From positions 1 through 61,925 of the forward strand of contig MSJI02000781.1 of the NCBI GenBank assembly GCA_001931905.2: 61,925 nucleotides of DNA, written 5' to 3'. How positions within the stretch are numbered: position 1 is the first letter of the stretch; each line of letters begins with the position of its first letter. The stretch comes from Cladosporium sp. IMV 00045. Taxonomy: Eukaryota > Ascomycota > Dothideomycetes > Cladosporiales > Cladosporiaceae. Shown here piece by piece: positions 22,250 through 32,942 of this stretch. A program made the translations under genes and the position numbers. The notes below the pieces were generated by a model that was not told the DNA's origin, made no database searches, and saw only the letters and a list, made by a program, of their open reading frames with translations.

Positions 22250-22999
22250 ATCCGCGGCATTATATACTAGATGCCGCTACTAAGCGGCGGCCCTGGGCTA
22301 CACGAGCCGTCTCTACAGAAATGCTACCTGGCAGTTGCAACAATCCAGGGCTCGTCAAACCTCACCTGGTGGCCCGAATGGACGTTGCTTTGACTGAATA
22401 TGGGCATTGCTCAGTGTCAATGTCGAAAGATGCCACCGCAGAACCACATGAATCGAATCTTGCTTCTAAGGGATCCTCACGCTCCAGGTCTGCACATTCC
22501 TTTTTCCACGTGCCCCTCCTCTCCACTATCTTCGACTAATCTGTTACTCGCAAGCTTAACATCCTGGCTACACGTTCTCCTCATGCCCTAAGGCGTATGT
22601 ATCTCGGTCCAAAGATCAGCAAAGAATGAGTTGTTTGCAGGCCATCTCCTCTTCGATCAAGACTAGCCTAGGCAGCAGCTCCCACATAAGTGCTATTTGG
22701 CATCGCACAGCGAAGGCAATCACTGGCTACAATACACAATGCGTGTCAATATCGAGCAATCCGTGCCCAGCACTACTGTACGGCATGTGACGCAGACTAA
22801 TGCAAAGCACTCCTTCGTTCAAGCTCAGTATTCTTCCTGGCGAGACCTTGGCTTCCCCATCGAGACAACAATTGTTCCTTGAAGCTTGATCCTAAAAAGG
22901 AAAGCCTCCTGGTGTGCAGGTTCGTAACGGCCCTATAATGATTTCACCTATAACTTATCTGATCATTCAGTCTCGCTCTGGCATTGGAACGATCCAAGC
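22250..22999. other. Intergenic region at the broken NRPS 5' end
   Basis: About 750 bp. I searched it for the missing A-domain half and found none. Small frames on both strands show nothing recognisable. The last part should be the promoter of the bANK gene. Confidence 0.45.
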
Positions 23000-23960
23000 A
23001 TGCCCGACCAAGACTCCATCAGTCTGACTGCCTTAGAGCGGCGCCGTGAGCAGAATCGCCTAGCACAACGGCGGTATCGACGTGGGTTCACTCGACAAGA
23101 TGTATCCGTTCACCTCGCTAACACCATGCGGCGTTCAGAGCGGCACGACCCACGAAAGGCTAGAAAGACTCCAGAAGTATCCCCTGCTTCTGTCTTACCC
23201 GAGGCGAATCTGGAAGAGCAGCGGGTAACACGATCGCGCGGACAATCGTCGACTGGCTCAACTGCTACGCCGGACTTTGCTCATGATTCATATCCCGACA
23301 CCGATGGAGGGAATGGAACCAGCCAAGGAGCCGGTATCTTCCCTTTCGACGAGCATATGACCTTCGGCGACAGCTTGGATCCCTTTGCTCTGCCGGAGAT
23401 GGCATCGAATCTTCCCAGGCTAGCCCAGCCCTCAACACAAGACACGACTGAGGCAGTTCTACATCGTTTCCCTTCCGACAATACTTGCCTGCTATTAGAG
23501 CCTGCTACAACCCATGCCACCCCAGCCCGACGAGACACTCCACTCCACATGGCCGTAAAGAACGGATCAGGGAAAATCGTCCGATTTCCTACAGTACGGC
23601 GCCGACTGCAACGCCAGAGACACCCAAGGCATGACGCCCTTAGCCCACGCCATCGTAGAAAACCACGACAGCGTAGCAGACATACTGTTATCGCACGGCG
23701 CGCAGATGGCAGAAATGGACGGCCGACAGCGCTCAGCACTCCACCTAGCCGTGCTACACCGCCACGAACAGCTCTTGCGACTCCTGGTGCGGAATTGTCC
23801 AAAGGACAATGCCAAAGTGCTTGACGGCTATGACATGGAAGGCAAGACGCCCTTGCATCTCGCAATAAGCATGGAACTCGCGTCCGCCGTTGAGATCTTG
23901 TGTGAAGCGGGTGCAAATGTTCACTTATCACCCGGACTTGGTTCTGATCTTATTGAATGA
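23000..23960 (+). pseudogene. bANK (TOXE-like) transcription regulator with frameshift
   Basis: The 5' part from the ATG at 23000 encodes a basic region ERRREQNRLAQRRYR (the fungal NxxAQxxYR type) without a leucine zipper. A likely 57-nt intron (23082–23138, GTGGGT, branch GCTAAC, TTCAG) keeps phase. After a Ser/Pro-rich middle, ankyrin repeats begin with RRDTPLHMAVKNGSGKIV. At about 23588 the ankyrin reading continues in another frame (MTPLAHAIVENHDSVADILL and on) to the stop at 23960, with about four repeats in all. The reading in the original frame ends at 23824 without ankyrin sequence. A basic region plus ankyrins is the layout of TOXE-type cluster activators. Either the gene is dead, or the frameshift is a sequence error. 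Position beside an NRPS supports a cluster-specific role. Confidence 0.75.
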
Positions 23961-24573
23961 TGGTGGTTTTCGGTGCACAAAACGTTATTTTCTTGTCTGG
24001 ACCATAGTCTGACCGAGCCCATCCAGCTGATGGCAAGTTTCAGCTACCTTACGTACTAGATGACCCTATCCTACCTTCTAGTTCTCCCCCTGCGGTAAAC
24101 TACTAATCGTACTGTAGTGCCTCTCCTATAGTCCACATTTATTGAGTTATACTAAAGTGTTTTCTCTCTAGTAATTATATAGATCATTACTTAATGAAAG
24201 CTTATTTTATTTTAAAACTACTTATAGTATCTATTATAAATTGGTAGTCACTATAAATCATTAGTAAATACTATGTCATGCTCCGGCGTGGGTACTACCT
24301 TACCTTGCATGTATTAGGTACCTCCTATAGATGATGCCCGCAGCCACGCTAGCGCAAGAGGATCAGACCAAGAGACCCTTTCCCCGATCGATCGCCACAA
24401 CTACTTCACCCATGCATGCGAGCCTCGGTTCACCTCGGCAAACGGACGAGAGCTGTCGGATAGGTCATCAGAGATGTATGTTCTGTTACATGTAGACATT
24501 ACTTCTTTCCATTTGTGCAATTCCCCCCAATCTCCGTGATAATCCAAATTCATTACACAAATAAGCAGCCAAG
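23961..24573. other. Intergenic region with AT-rich block and right copy of the island repeat
   Basis: Positions 24120–24280 are strikingly AT-rich compared with neighbours. The right copy of the direct repeat follows at 24342–24415, about 160 bp before the next ATG. Confidence 0.5.
24342..24415 (+). repeat. Right copy of direct repeat bounding the CYP51–NRPS island
   Basis: Matches 16431–16499 in the same orientation. The similarity runs from GCCACGCTAG through GATCAGACCA and CCCGATCGATCGCCACA to TTCACCCATGC. It lies in the promoter region of the cytochrome b5/ACAD gene, so one copy may be an original promoter piece and the other a duplicate. Confidence 0.7.
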
Positions 24574-26187
24574 ATGACAGCTCAATTGACCCGCGAAGAG
24601 GTGGCGAAGGTATCAACGATCCCACCCCATCAAGCAACCAAACACCACCACTAAGCAAAACCACCCACTGACATCCCCCACCAGCACAGCACCGAAGAAG
24701 ACCTCTACACCATAATCGACCACAAAGTCTACGACCTCACCGACTTCATCGACGCGCACCCGGGCGGCTCCGTGGTCCTCGCGCAAATCGCCGGCACCGA
24801 CTCGACCGAAGCCTTCTACAACCTGCACCGGCACGAAGTGCTGCAGAAATACTCTTCCCTCTGCATCGGCAGCGTGACAGGCGAGAGTCCCGAAATCACC
24901 GATCCCCAGCCGGGAGATGTCAGCGAAGTCCCCTACGCCGAGCCATTATGGCTGAAACCCGAGAGCGCGAGTCCGTATTACAACGAGAGCCATGTGCGCT
25001 TGCAGAAAGCGATGAGGAAGTTTGTGGACGAGCATGTCACGCCTGAGGCGAGGGAGAAAGAGGACGACGGGACGTTCATCTCGCAAGAGTTGATTGATAA
25101 GATGGCCGAGAGGAATGTGTTGGCCATGCGCTTGGGGCCGGGGAGGCATTTGCATGGTAGGGAGATTTTTGGCGGTGGGGTGGTGGAGGGGAAGGAGTTT
25201 GATTATTTCCACGATATGATTGTTGGGCAGGAATTGGCTAGGCCGGCTGCGAGGGGTTTTCAGGACGGCAATATGGCGGGGATGGCGATCAGTTTGACCG
25301 CTGTGCAGGAGTGGTTGGGGGATGAGGCCTTGCGGCAGCAGGTGACGGAGGAGGTCCTCTCGGGGAGGAAGAAGATGTGTCTCGCTGTCACGGAAGCGTT
25401 CGCGGGCTCAGATGTGGCGGGCATCCGCACGACGGCCGAGCTGACGGAGGACGGGAAGCATTTCCTGGTGTCTGGCACCAAGAAGTGGATCACCAACGGC
25501 ATGTTCAGCGATTACTTCGTAACCGCGTGCAAGACGGCCAAAGGCTTCAGCGTCCTCCTCATCCCGCGCAGCGAAGCCGTCGAGACCAAACTGATCAAAA
25601 CCTCCTACTCCACCGCAGCAGGCACGACATACATCCAATTCGACAAAGCGAAAGTGCCCGTGACCAACCTGCTCGGCAAAGAAGGGCAAGGGTTCCAAGT
25701 GATAATGTCAAACTTCAACCACGAGCGCTGGATGATGGCTGGCGCGGTAATCCGCTGGATCCGGCTGATCGTCGAGGAGAGCTTGAAATGGTCGCACCAG
25801 CGCATCGTCTTCGGCAAGCCCCTGATCTCCCAGCCGGTGATCCGCCAGAAACTCGCGCGCATGATCTCCCTCGCCGAGTCGTGCCAGGCCTGGCTCGAGC
25901 AGATCACGCACCAGATGTGTCATATGAGCTACGCGCAGCAGAGCAAATTGCTCTCTGGGCCGATTGCGCTGTTGAAATCGCATGCGACGAGGTGTGCGCA
26001 TGAGGTTGCGGATGAGGCGACGAATTTGTTCGGAGGCAGGGGCCTGACGAGGGGGGGTATGGGGAGGGTGGTGGAGATGTTTCATCGCGGGTATAAGTTT
26101 GATGCTATCCTGGGCGGGACTGAGGAGATTTTGGCGGATTTGGGAGTCAGGCAGGCCATGAAGCAGATGCCGAAGGCGAGGTTGTAG
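24574..26187 (+). CDS. Cytochrome b5 / acyl-CoA dehydrogenase fusion
   Basis: Exons 24574–24609 and 24685–26187, phases match, 512 aa; the first exon has only 12 codons. Residues 13–90 form a cytochrome b5 domain with haem histidines in HPGG (His37) and LHRH (His60 or His62). The rest is an acyl-CoA dehydrogenase: AVTEAFAGSDVAGIRT (FAD side), WITNG, the C-terminal helical bundle with FGGRGLTRGG, and the catalytic base region ILGGTEEI. Enzymes of this layout occur in many fungi and are taken to dehydrogenate acyl-CoA, passing electrons to the fused b5; the exact substrate is not visible. No signal or peroxisomal tail is evident, although the C-terminal ARL ends in Leu, a weak PTS1-like form. 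It lies just outside the repeat-bounded island. Confidence 0.9.
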
Positions 26188-26387
26188 TGTGGTGATGGTA
26201 ACTGTGGTTTCCGTTGGTCGTGTATGCTGTACAGTGGTTGATGATCCAGATCAGATCAATACAGTAAGAATAGTAGTAGATCGTCTTCTCCGGAATGTCC
26301 AAATGTACAAATTAGCTTACAAAATCGTCTCAGCGAGTATATCTTCCAATTTGCCATTGATCAAGGTTTTAAAAAGACTTCAGATCT

Positions 26388-27786
26388 TCAAAGCTTCCGA
26401 CACCAGTCCCTCCCATGCTGCACCTGCCACGCACAAAGCGCCTTTTCCATACCAATGCTGACGAAACCCGCGAGGCAGATACCCGCCGAATCGCTGACCG
26501 TGGTGGCGCCCAAGCTGAACTCCCTGTCCTCCTCCGGCACCTCCTCGCCGATCGCAGCGAAAGTGCTCACATACACCAGACCGCCAAGCAGACCTTCCCA
26601 GAAAACGATGGCGAACACGAACCACACGGTGGGAATGAAGGGGTACATGGCGTGTGCGGTGAGACCGATAAGGTTGAGGATTTGCAGGACCGAAGGGGTG
26701 TAGAGCGTTCGGATGCGGATGAAAGGGAGCGAGGAACGTGAGATGAACACGCCCAGTTGATAGATTGCGCCGTAGGTTGGGTAGAAGGCGCGGAAGTGCT
26801 TGAAGGGCGTTTCGGACAGGGGGAAGAGGAGGGTGGGCGCGACGCCTTGGTTGATGGTGTATTCGGCGACGTAGACGAGGAATAGGGGGAGCATGTATGG
26901 GATGACGAGGGATTTGGCACGTTGGAGTTTGGAGGTGAAGCTGTGTAGGGCGGTTTGAAACCAGGAGCGGCGATGGCTGTACGCTGGGGATGTGGTGCGT
27001 TCATCTGGTTGCGCGAGGAGGCCGTTTGTCTCGCGAGCTTCTTCGGGATCTGTTTCTTCCTCGCCTGGGATGGTTTGGTAGGTGTTTTTCTGCTTGGCTG
27101 CTTTAAGAGGGCCTCGTGGCAACAAGATGAAGAAGCTGAAGAGCATTATGAGTGGCAAGAAGGCGCTTGCTAGCAGTGTCCCGCGAACACTCAAGCCAAA
27201 CGATGTAGTGAGCAAGGCATATGCACCGGCTCCGACAAGACCAGCACCGCCTGTACCGCTACCCCAAGCGGCGAGGGACGTAGGACCGTAGTAATGTGTG
27301 AGGCCAAGAAAGCTGAGCTCGCCTCCGCCAGAGCTCATGCTGGCGAGGACGATCCCTGCCATCTTGATGGTGATGCCTGTTGCGTCTCGAGCGGTGGAAG
27401 AGAAGCTGACGAGCAGCATGCCACAGGCGGAGATGGCTGAGAATAGCCATATGCGGATACTGTACGGCACGACATGGATGTAATAGGGTGCAGTCAGTTT
27501 GACCACAACACTGGGAATGACATCGGCGAGGAGGACGGTGCCTTTGGGGATGTCAGGGCCGACGAGGTCCAGAGCGGCAGTTAGAAGAATCACGTAGAGG
27601 ATGTTGTTGATGAGGCCTGTCGTCAGTCAGTGATAGGACATTGTGGATGCCTGGAGACGGGATGAAGCCGATACCAAACAACCAGAATGCAATTGCGACA
27701 TTCCAGTCCACGCCTGCAAATAGGGACCGCGCGCGTTGACGGAACATGGCCATGGAGAACGAGGGAGAGCCCGGCATGGGTAGCAT
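26388..27786 (-). CDS. BTN1: Battenin/CLN3 family vacuolar membrane protein
   Basis: Exons 27786–27675 and 27616–26388, 58-nt intron, phases match, 446 aa. The protein is a polytopic membrane protein of the CLN3 family, which in yeast (Btn1) sits in the vacuolar/Golgi membranes and affects pH and basic amino-acid balance. Around ten membrane segments are visible. Family marks include [20 protein letters not shown] near the start, the conserved [17 protein letters not shown] segment, the [12 protein letters not shown] loop, and [17 protein letters not shown] long charged cytosolic loop (about residues 230–290) carries several acidic residues. The length is close to yeast Btn1. The start at 27786 gives a short N-terminus before the first membrane segment. 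Confidence 0.92.
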
Positions 27787-28303
27787 GTCCCTCGGGTTGT
27801 TGTTGATCTGATCGATTAGGATGGCTGGGTGGAGGTCACACGCAGCATACCCATCGAGATGTCACGTGTGCAGGGCTGAGAGGGGAGAATTGATGGCGAT
27901 GCAGCGAGAGGGTAAGTGGCAAGGGACTGCCGTTAGCTGTGCATGTGAGAATGGAGTGTATGTCTTGACATGTATAGAATGAGCGGTATGAGTAGCCCTT
28001 ATTTGGCTAGGGAGAGGGAGATGCAATAGTAATCTATGCGGATAGATAACCTGGTTGCAATCATGCACTGGCGTTGATCGACTAGAATAAGGGTTCGCGG
28101 ACCGGGGCGAGGTCGGGTGTCCACAATAGAGAAGATCGAGGTGTGAAGCACAGAGAGCGTTGGTCGTGCTTGAGTGCCTGAACAATGCACGGATGCCTTG
28201 ACCAGACCACACGCAAGAAACAAAACACAAAGAAAGACAAAACACAGAAAGCCTCGCCTGGCCAGACTTCTGCTAGCGGTGGGAAAAAAAGAAATGGGTC
28301 TTC

Positions 28304-28304
<1 letters not shown>

Positions 28305-28343
<39 letters not shown>
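28305..28343 (+). repeat. (GAT)13 microsatellite
   Basis: Thirteen perfect GAT units in the BTN1/RXT3 intergenic region. It reads as poly-Asp, poly-Met or poly-Ile/Ser depending on frame and strand, which creates spurious open frames. Confidence 0.9.
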
Positions 28344-28346
<3 letters not shown>

Positions 28347-28600
28347 AAGGCCATCAATAAAAGAGAAGAGACAGGCAGATCTCAACCCTAGCAAGGCTTG
28401 GATGCAAGTTTCGTCTAGCTTCCTGCTTGTCCCTGGGGCGCGTCGTGCTGCCTCCACCACCGGCCCTGTGGCTCTCTCTCGCTCACATCCACAAAGTCTT
28501 TTCTCTGGGCATGCCTCGCGCATGGATCTAGGTTAGTCGTTAGTGGTTAGATGTAGGTGTGTGCGCTTTGATCAGCGCATGACGCTCGTGCTTTTTCACC

Positions 28601-28620
28601 CATCCCATCCCATCCCATCC
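28601..28620 (+). repeat. (CATCC)4 tandem repeat
   Basis: Four CATCC units in the pyrimidine-rich leader region upstream of RXT3. Confidence 0.8.
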
Positions 28621-29005
28621 CATTCCTACCTGCAGCTGCCTTCTGCAACTTGCAGGTGGGCCTGGCGTCCGCATCTCTCTCCCTCTCTGTGCCTATCCTG
28701 TCTGTGCTGTTGGTCCTCTCTCTGCTCTCTGCTCTGCTTTCTCAACTCTCTCAATCCTCTCTGTCTCGAAATTCACCCGTCTACATCTGTCTCTCTATCC
28801 ATCAGTGTAGCTGTCTCAATCCACGTCAATCCACCACTACTGAAGGGACTCGATTGTTTCCTTCGGCTGCTCGACTCCGGCGGCGTCGCGAAACACAATG
28901 CGCTCGCCTCTCTAAGGCCTGCAACAATCACCACGCGCACCACACCGCCGAACCATTTATTCACACGGCACGAGGCGATACAAATCGACGACTTCTCCAA
29001 CCGCC

Positions 29006-32000
29006 ATGGATCGCCATCTGCCCTCCCATCCAGGCGAGCGCCCTCCGCAACACCTCCACCACGCGTCGACTACAGCATCATACCCACCGCCATATCACAT
29101 GCCCACCGCCCAACCGCCGACGCAAATACCGTTCGCAGACCCTTTTTCGCACGGTCGCGATCCCTTCATACCGAATTCACACGCGAGAAAAAGCAGCATG
29201 GGCCCGACTTCACTGGGGTGGCCGCCCGCACAAGGTACGTTTCAAGCAGCAAGAGCCTCGTTACACAAGCGTCAGATGGGTGGCGCGCGGCGAAAAGCGC
29301 GAACTGGGGGGAGCGAACTGGGGATACACAAAAGCTCGCCAGGGCCGCGTCGAGTTGCGTACGAATCTGCAGGTGCCGCGGCACTGCGGACGGACATTCG
29401 CAGTGACAAGCAAAGCAAGGCATGGCAAGCAAGTTGCAGCTACGGGACGACACGCCGGCTAGACTCAGGTACCTGAGCCAGCCAAGCCGTCATGCGACAT
29501 GAACGAAAAATCATGACGCTGGGCTTGGGCTTTTCCCGATGCGTGTGGGATGGTCAGGTGGACTGCAGCTGGCTGGCTGGCTGGCAAGCGAGAGTGAGCG
29601 TGAGAGTGGAAGAGGGTGGGAGAGTGAGAGTGTAGAAGAGGGTGGAGGGGGAAACACATGGGCAAACATTATTTGCCTGTGACCTTCCTCCTGCACTCGG
29701 CTATCTCCCTCACTATATATCCCACTCTCTTATCTCTCACACTTCGCAAGCCAGCTGTGTCTCTACTTCTGCCTCTGTCTCTCTGCCTGCCTGTCAGTCT
29801 CTCTCTCGAATTGAATTCGGCTGGGCAGACCGACGGCATCATCGGCTCGTCCCAACGGCTGGCAGGCGCGGCCCTAATTCGACGCGGCTTCCACACCCGA
29901 CGCGGTGGATCCCTCCCAGTCTCGCTCTCGCCCTTGTCTTGCCCCCCTCTAGCTTCCCCGCAGCCCGCTAGTCCCTTCTCGGCAGCTCTAATCTCGAATC
30001 CATCCCATCCATCAAAGTCCGAGCTGGAGTAAGCTAACCCATGCTCTGTTGCGCGCGCTGCAGGAAACAATCCAGGAAACACCCATCCGTCTCCCTCCCA
30101 ACAACACCCTCCTCTGCACCATTCCTCCGCCCAGGCACCGCCACCACCTCATCCACCTCCACATCCACCACACGCGAATGGCCTAGCTCCCATGTCGCTG
30201 CCCTACGACCCGTCGCGACGGCATTCCCTGGGCGGCGCCGCAGGGAGCCCGTCCCAGTACCCTCCTGGTAAGCTTGTCCCTGCCTCTGCATATCAACTTC
30301 TGACCACCGCTGACCATCATCGCGCAGGCCCTCTCGAACCTCCTCCTGCGCCGCCTTCATTCGCCTCGCGTAATATGCCACCGCCTTCTCCTCCTCAGCC
30401 CGGAAATGCATCATCATCGTCATCCATTCTCGGGCCTGCTCCGCGCGGTCCCCCGACTGCATCACCCTTTTCTGGCATTCGCGATCTCGCCAGCCTGTCG
30501 ACGTCATCAGCTCCCCATAGGTCCTCAGGCGGCATGTCAATATCATCAATACTAGGCGGCGGTGAAGAAACGAGAAGGAATATCGGCTCGCCGCATGGCT
30601 CAGGTGGCTATCCATCAGCAGCGCTGCCTCCCATGCAGCCTCCATCACCAGGAAGAGCTAGGTCGTCGAGTCTGCGCGAGGGATACAGCGGTGCCGGGAG
30701 AGAACTGAGTCCTGGCCGAATCGGTCCACATGGAGAACCAAGACCAGCATCTGCAGCACTTGGCCATGATCGATACCCTCCCGATGCAAGACGAGAAGAG
30801 ACATTCAGAGCATCACAGCCTCCGCGCGAGTCGGCGCATAGCTTCCGCGCATTCAAGGCGCCTCCAGAGCAATCTCCCACCATGAACGGAGCCATCGGTC
30901 GACCAAGCAGTCAGCCCATCGAGCCTGGTCCAACCCGATCATTAGACGATTTCGCCAGACGTGATGAGCCCTCAGGAGGTAGACTAGGTGTGTTTCGCGC
31001 ATTTGGTGATGGCCCTTACAAGCCCAAAAGCGAAACTTTGGTGCGACACGAACCAGGACCTTACCCAAATGGCGCTGGGCCAACTTCGCAACCCTTGGAT
31101 CGTGCTTCATACGGTAGTCCGATGATGCAACGGAATGGCAGGGATCAACCGCCCACGCCATACCAGCAGCAAGTGTTTTACGGACCTCCCACGCGTGAAG
31201 AGCAGCCCGGCATGTACAGGCCATCATACCCGCCTCCGCAAACGGTTCTTGAGCAAGCAAGAGAATCGATCGAGAACAGACAACACCAAGATCTTCGCCG
31301 GGAACACCACCCATCATCACCGCCAACCTCCGACATACAGCTCGATCGCTATCGCAATGGATTCCATGAGCGTCCACTCACTTACGAGGAGCATCAGCGA
31401 ATGGAGGCAGAGCGTTTGAACCGAAAGGGAAGCGATGGCTCAGTGCATCGGGCGATATTGAACATCAGCCCTGAGCTGAACCGAAAAGGTCGCAACTCTC
31501 CCTTGCCGCAAGCTGTACAGGGAGCGCAACCCAGGCATGTGGGAGGCGGAGACAACCCTGGTATCAAGAGTGAGTTTGGACGTATGTTCTCAGGACTTGG
31601 AAGCGGTGTTGGTAGCGCAACGCCCACTCCAGGACAACATGCAAATGGAACTACCACGCCATCCCGCCTCACTCCTTCAAGGAATCTAGAAAGCGGCGAA
31701 GCAGCTCGCACTACGGAAGCCGACGAAGGAAGAGGTGGATCAAAGGCCGGTCGAGGAGGGAAGAAGAACCGTCGCGCAAGGGAAGATACCGAGAGAGGAG
31801 AGGCGGAGATCTACGATGGCCGAATGACACCCAGTCTGTCGCAGCGTGGCAACAAACGGGCGAAGACCGCTCATCACCACCATCACCACGCGCATCACCA
31901 TCATCATCACCACCAACACGAAAACCCGGATCCTCAACCAAACCCTTTCAACACGATACGCTTCTCATCCAACCCACTCTCGCATTCGAGCTTGATCACG

Positions 32001-32942
32001 CACCCTACACATCACCATCATCATCACCATGGTGCACACGCACACCAAGCACACCAAGCACACCACCATCACCATCCTCCACGTCCCATGCCGGCATTGA
32101 GGAAACCCACAGTCACCGTCAACAGTCAACACTTGATCGACCAAGTTGCAGACAAACCGCGAAACCACCTTGGCTCTCATCTCTACGAGGCCGATGTGTC
32201 GTTTTCTTCCTCAAGTGCATCGTCTGACCCGCGCGTTTCGTTCGTCAGCACCATGAAGCCAATGCCAAGGCTCGATGGCCAAGAGAACAGCACGTACATG
32301 ATCCGAGTTCCTCGCTGGTACCTGACCCGCTCCAAAGACGAGATCGAAGCCGGAGAACCCAACCGCCTCGAGGAGATCTGCAAACGCCGACAAGTCTTCG
32401 GCACGGAAGTGTACAGCGACGACTCCGACGTCGTAGCCGCAGCAATCCACTCCGGCTGGCTCAAAGGCGATTTCGGCGAATGGAACGACGACTTGCAGGA
32501 CATCTGCGGCGACAGCCCTGAACAGCCAGACAAAGACAAAGGCAGCGCGCAGCAAGACAACGTCGAGGAAGCCCCCCTCTCCCTCCCCTCCAAGCCTGCC
32601 AAACCCGTCATCCCCCCCTCCAACTACGACGCCCACATCACCATCCTCGTCCTCCCACCCCTGGAAGCCTACGCCAGCACGTCGCAAAACCACATCCTCT
32701 CCCGCGAGTGGAGCCGAGACACGCCGCACGACGGCATGTCTTTCACCGTCCACCGCGTCGATTTCGTCGCCGAGGGCGCGGCGGGCAGGAGTTTCCCTCG
32801 CGGCGCGAAAGCGAGGAAGGCCAGACTTGCTGTTGAGGAGGGGAAGAGGCAGGAGGCGGCGAGGGCGCTGCTCATGTTGCCTGGGCTTGGCGGTGGGAGT
32901 GCGGGTGGAGGTGGGAAGATTGTTGGGGTGGGTGCTTCGTGA
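29006..32942 (+). CDS. RXT3: RXT3 subunit of the Rpd3L histone deacetylase complex
   Basis: Exons 29006–29234, 30064–30267 and 30328–32942; phases match, 1015 aa. The first intron (829 nt) is very long for a fungus but has a good donor GTACGT, a branch GCTAAC and CTGCAG. The second is 60 nt and in frame, so its retention would add 20 residues. Rxt3 helps the Rpd3L complex deacetylate histones and repress genes in the nucleus. Most of the protein is Pro/Ser/Gly-rich and disordered. Two histidine-rich stretches lie at about 659–728. The Rxt3 domain is at about 795–965, with MIRVPRWYL, FGTEVYSDDSDVVAAAIHSG, HITILVLPPLEAYAST and HDGMSFTVHRVDF. The C-terminal tail is Gly-rich. Yeast Rxt3 is far shorter, so the long disordered part is a filamentous-fungus addition. 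Confidence 0.9.
31873..32080 (+). repeat. His-codon-rich low-complexity tract in RXT3
   Basis: CAC/CAT triplets repeat in two blocks within the RXT3 coding region and encode runs of up to seven histidines broken by Ala and Gln. Mixed codons suggest selection on protein or old slippage. Confidence 0.85.

Larger units (their letters stand above)
27787..29005. promoter_or_regulatory. Divergent promoter region, BTN1 / RXT3, with simple repeats
   Basis: About 1.2 kb between divergent starts. It holds a GAT microsatellite, a CATCC tandem and a long CT-rich tract (about 28670–28800) that is typical of 5' untranslated regions in fungal genes. Overlapping open frames of up to 287 codons in this CT-rich part are low-complexity and I do not call them. 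Confidence 0.5.

Noticed and set aside
23588..23592. Programmed +1 frameshift in the bANK gene
   Set aside because: The site lacks a known shift-prone codon or slow codon pattern, and the repeat seems to lack bases rather than just change frame; mutation or read error is simpler.
28305..28343. Poly-Asp or poly-Met protein from the GAT repeat
   Set aside because: Simple microsatellite; open in all frames for trivial reasons.
28543..29462. Two long overlapping plus-strand frames (287 and 270 codons)
   Set aside because: CT-rich low-complexity sequence of the RXT3 leader, overlapping the first RXT3 exon in other frames; no domain.
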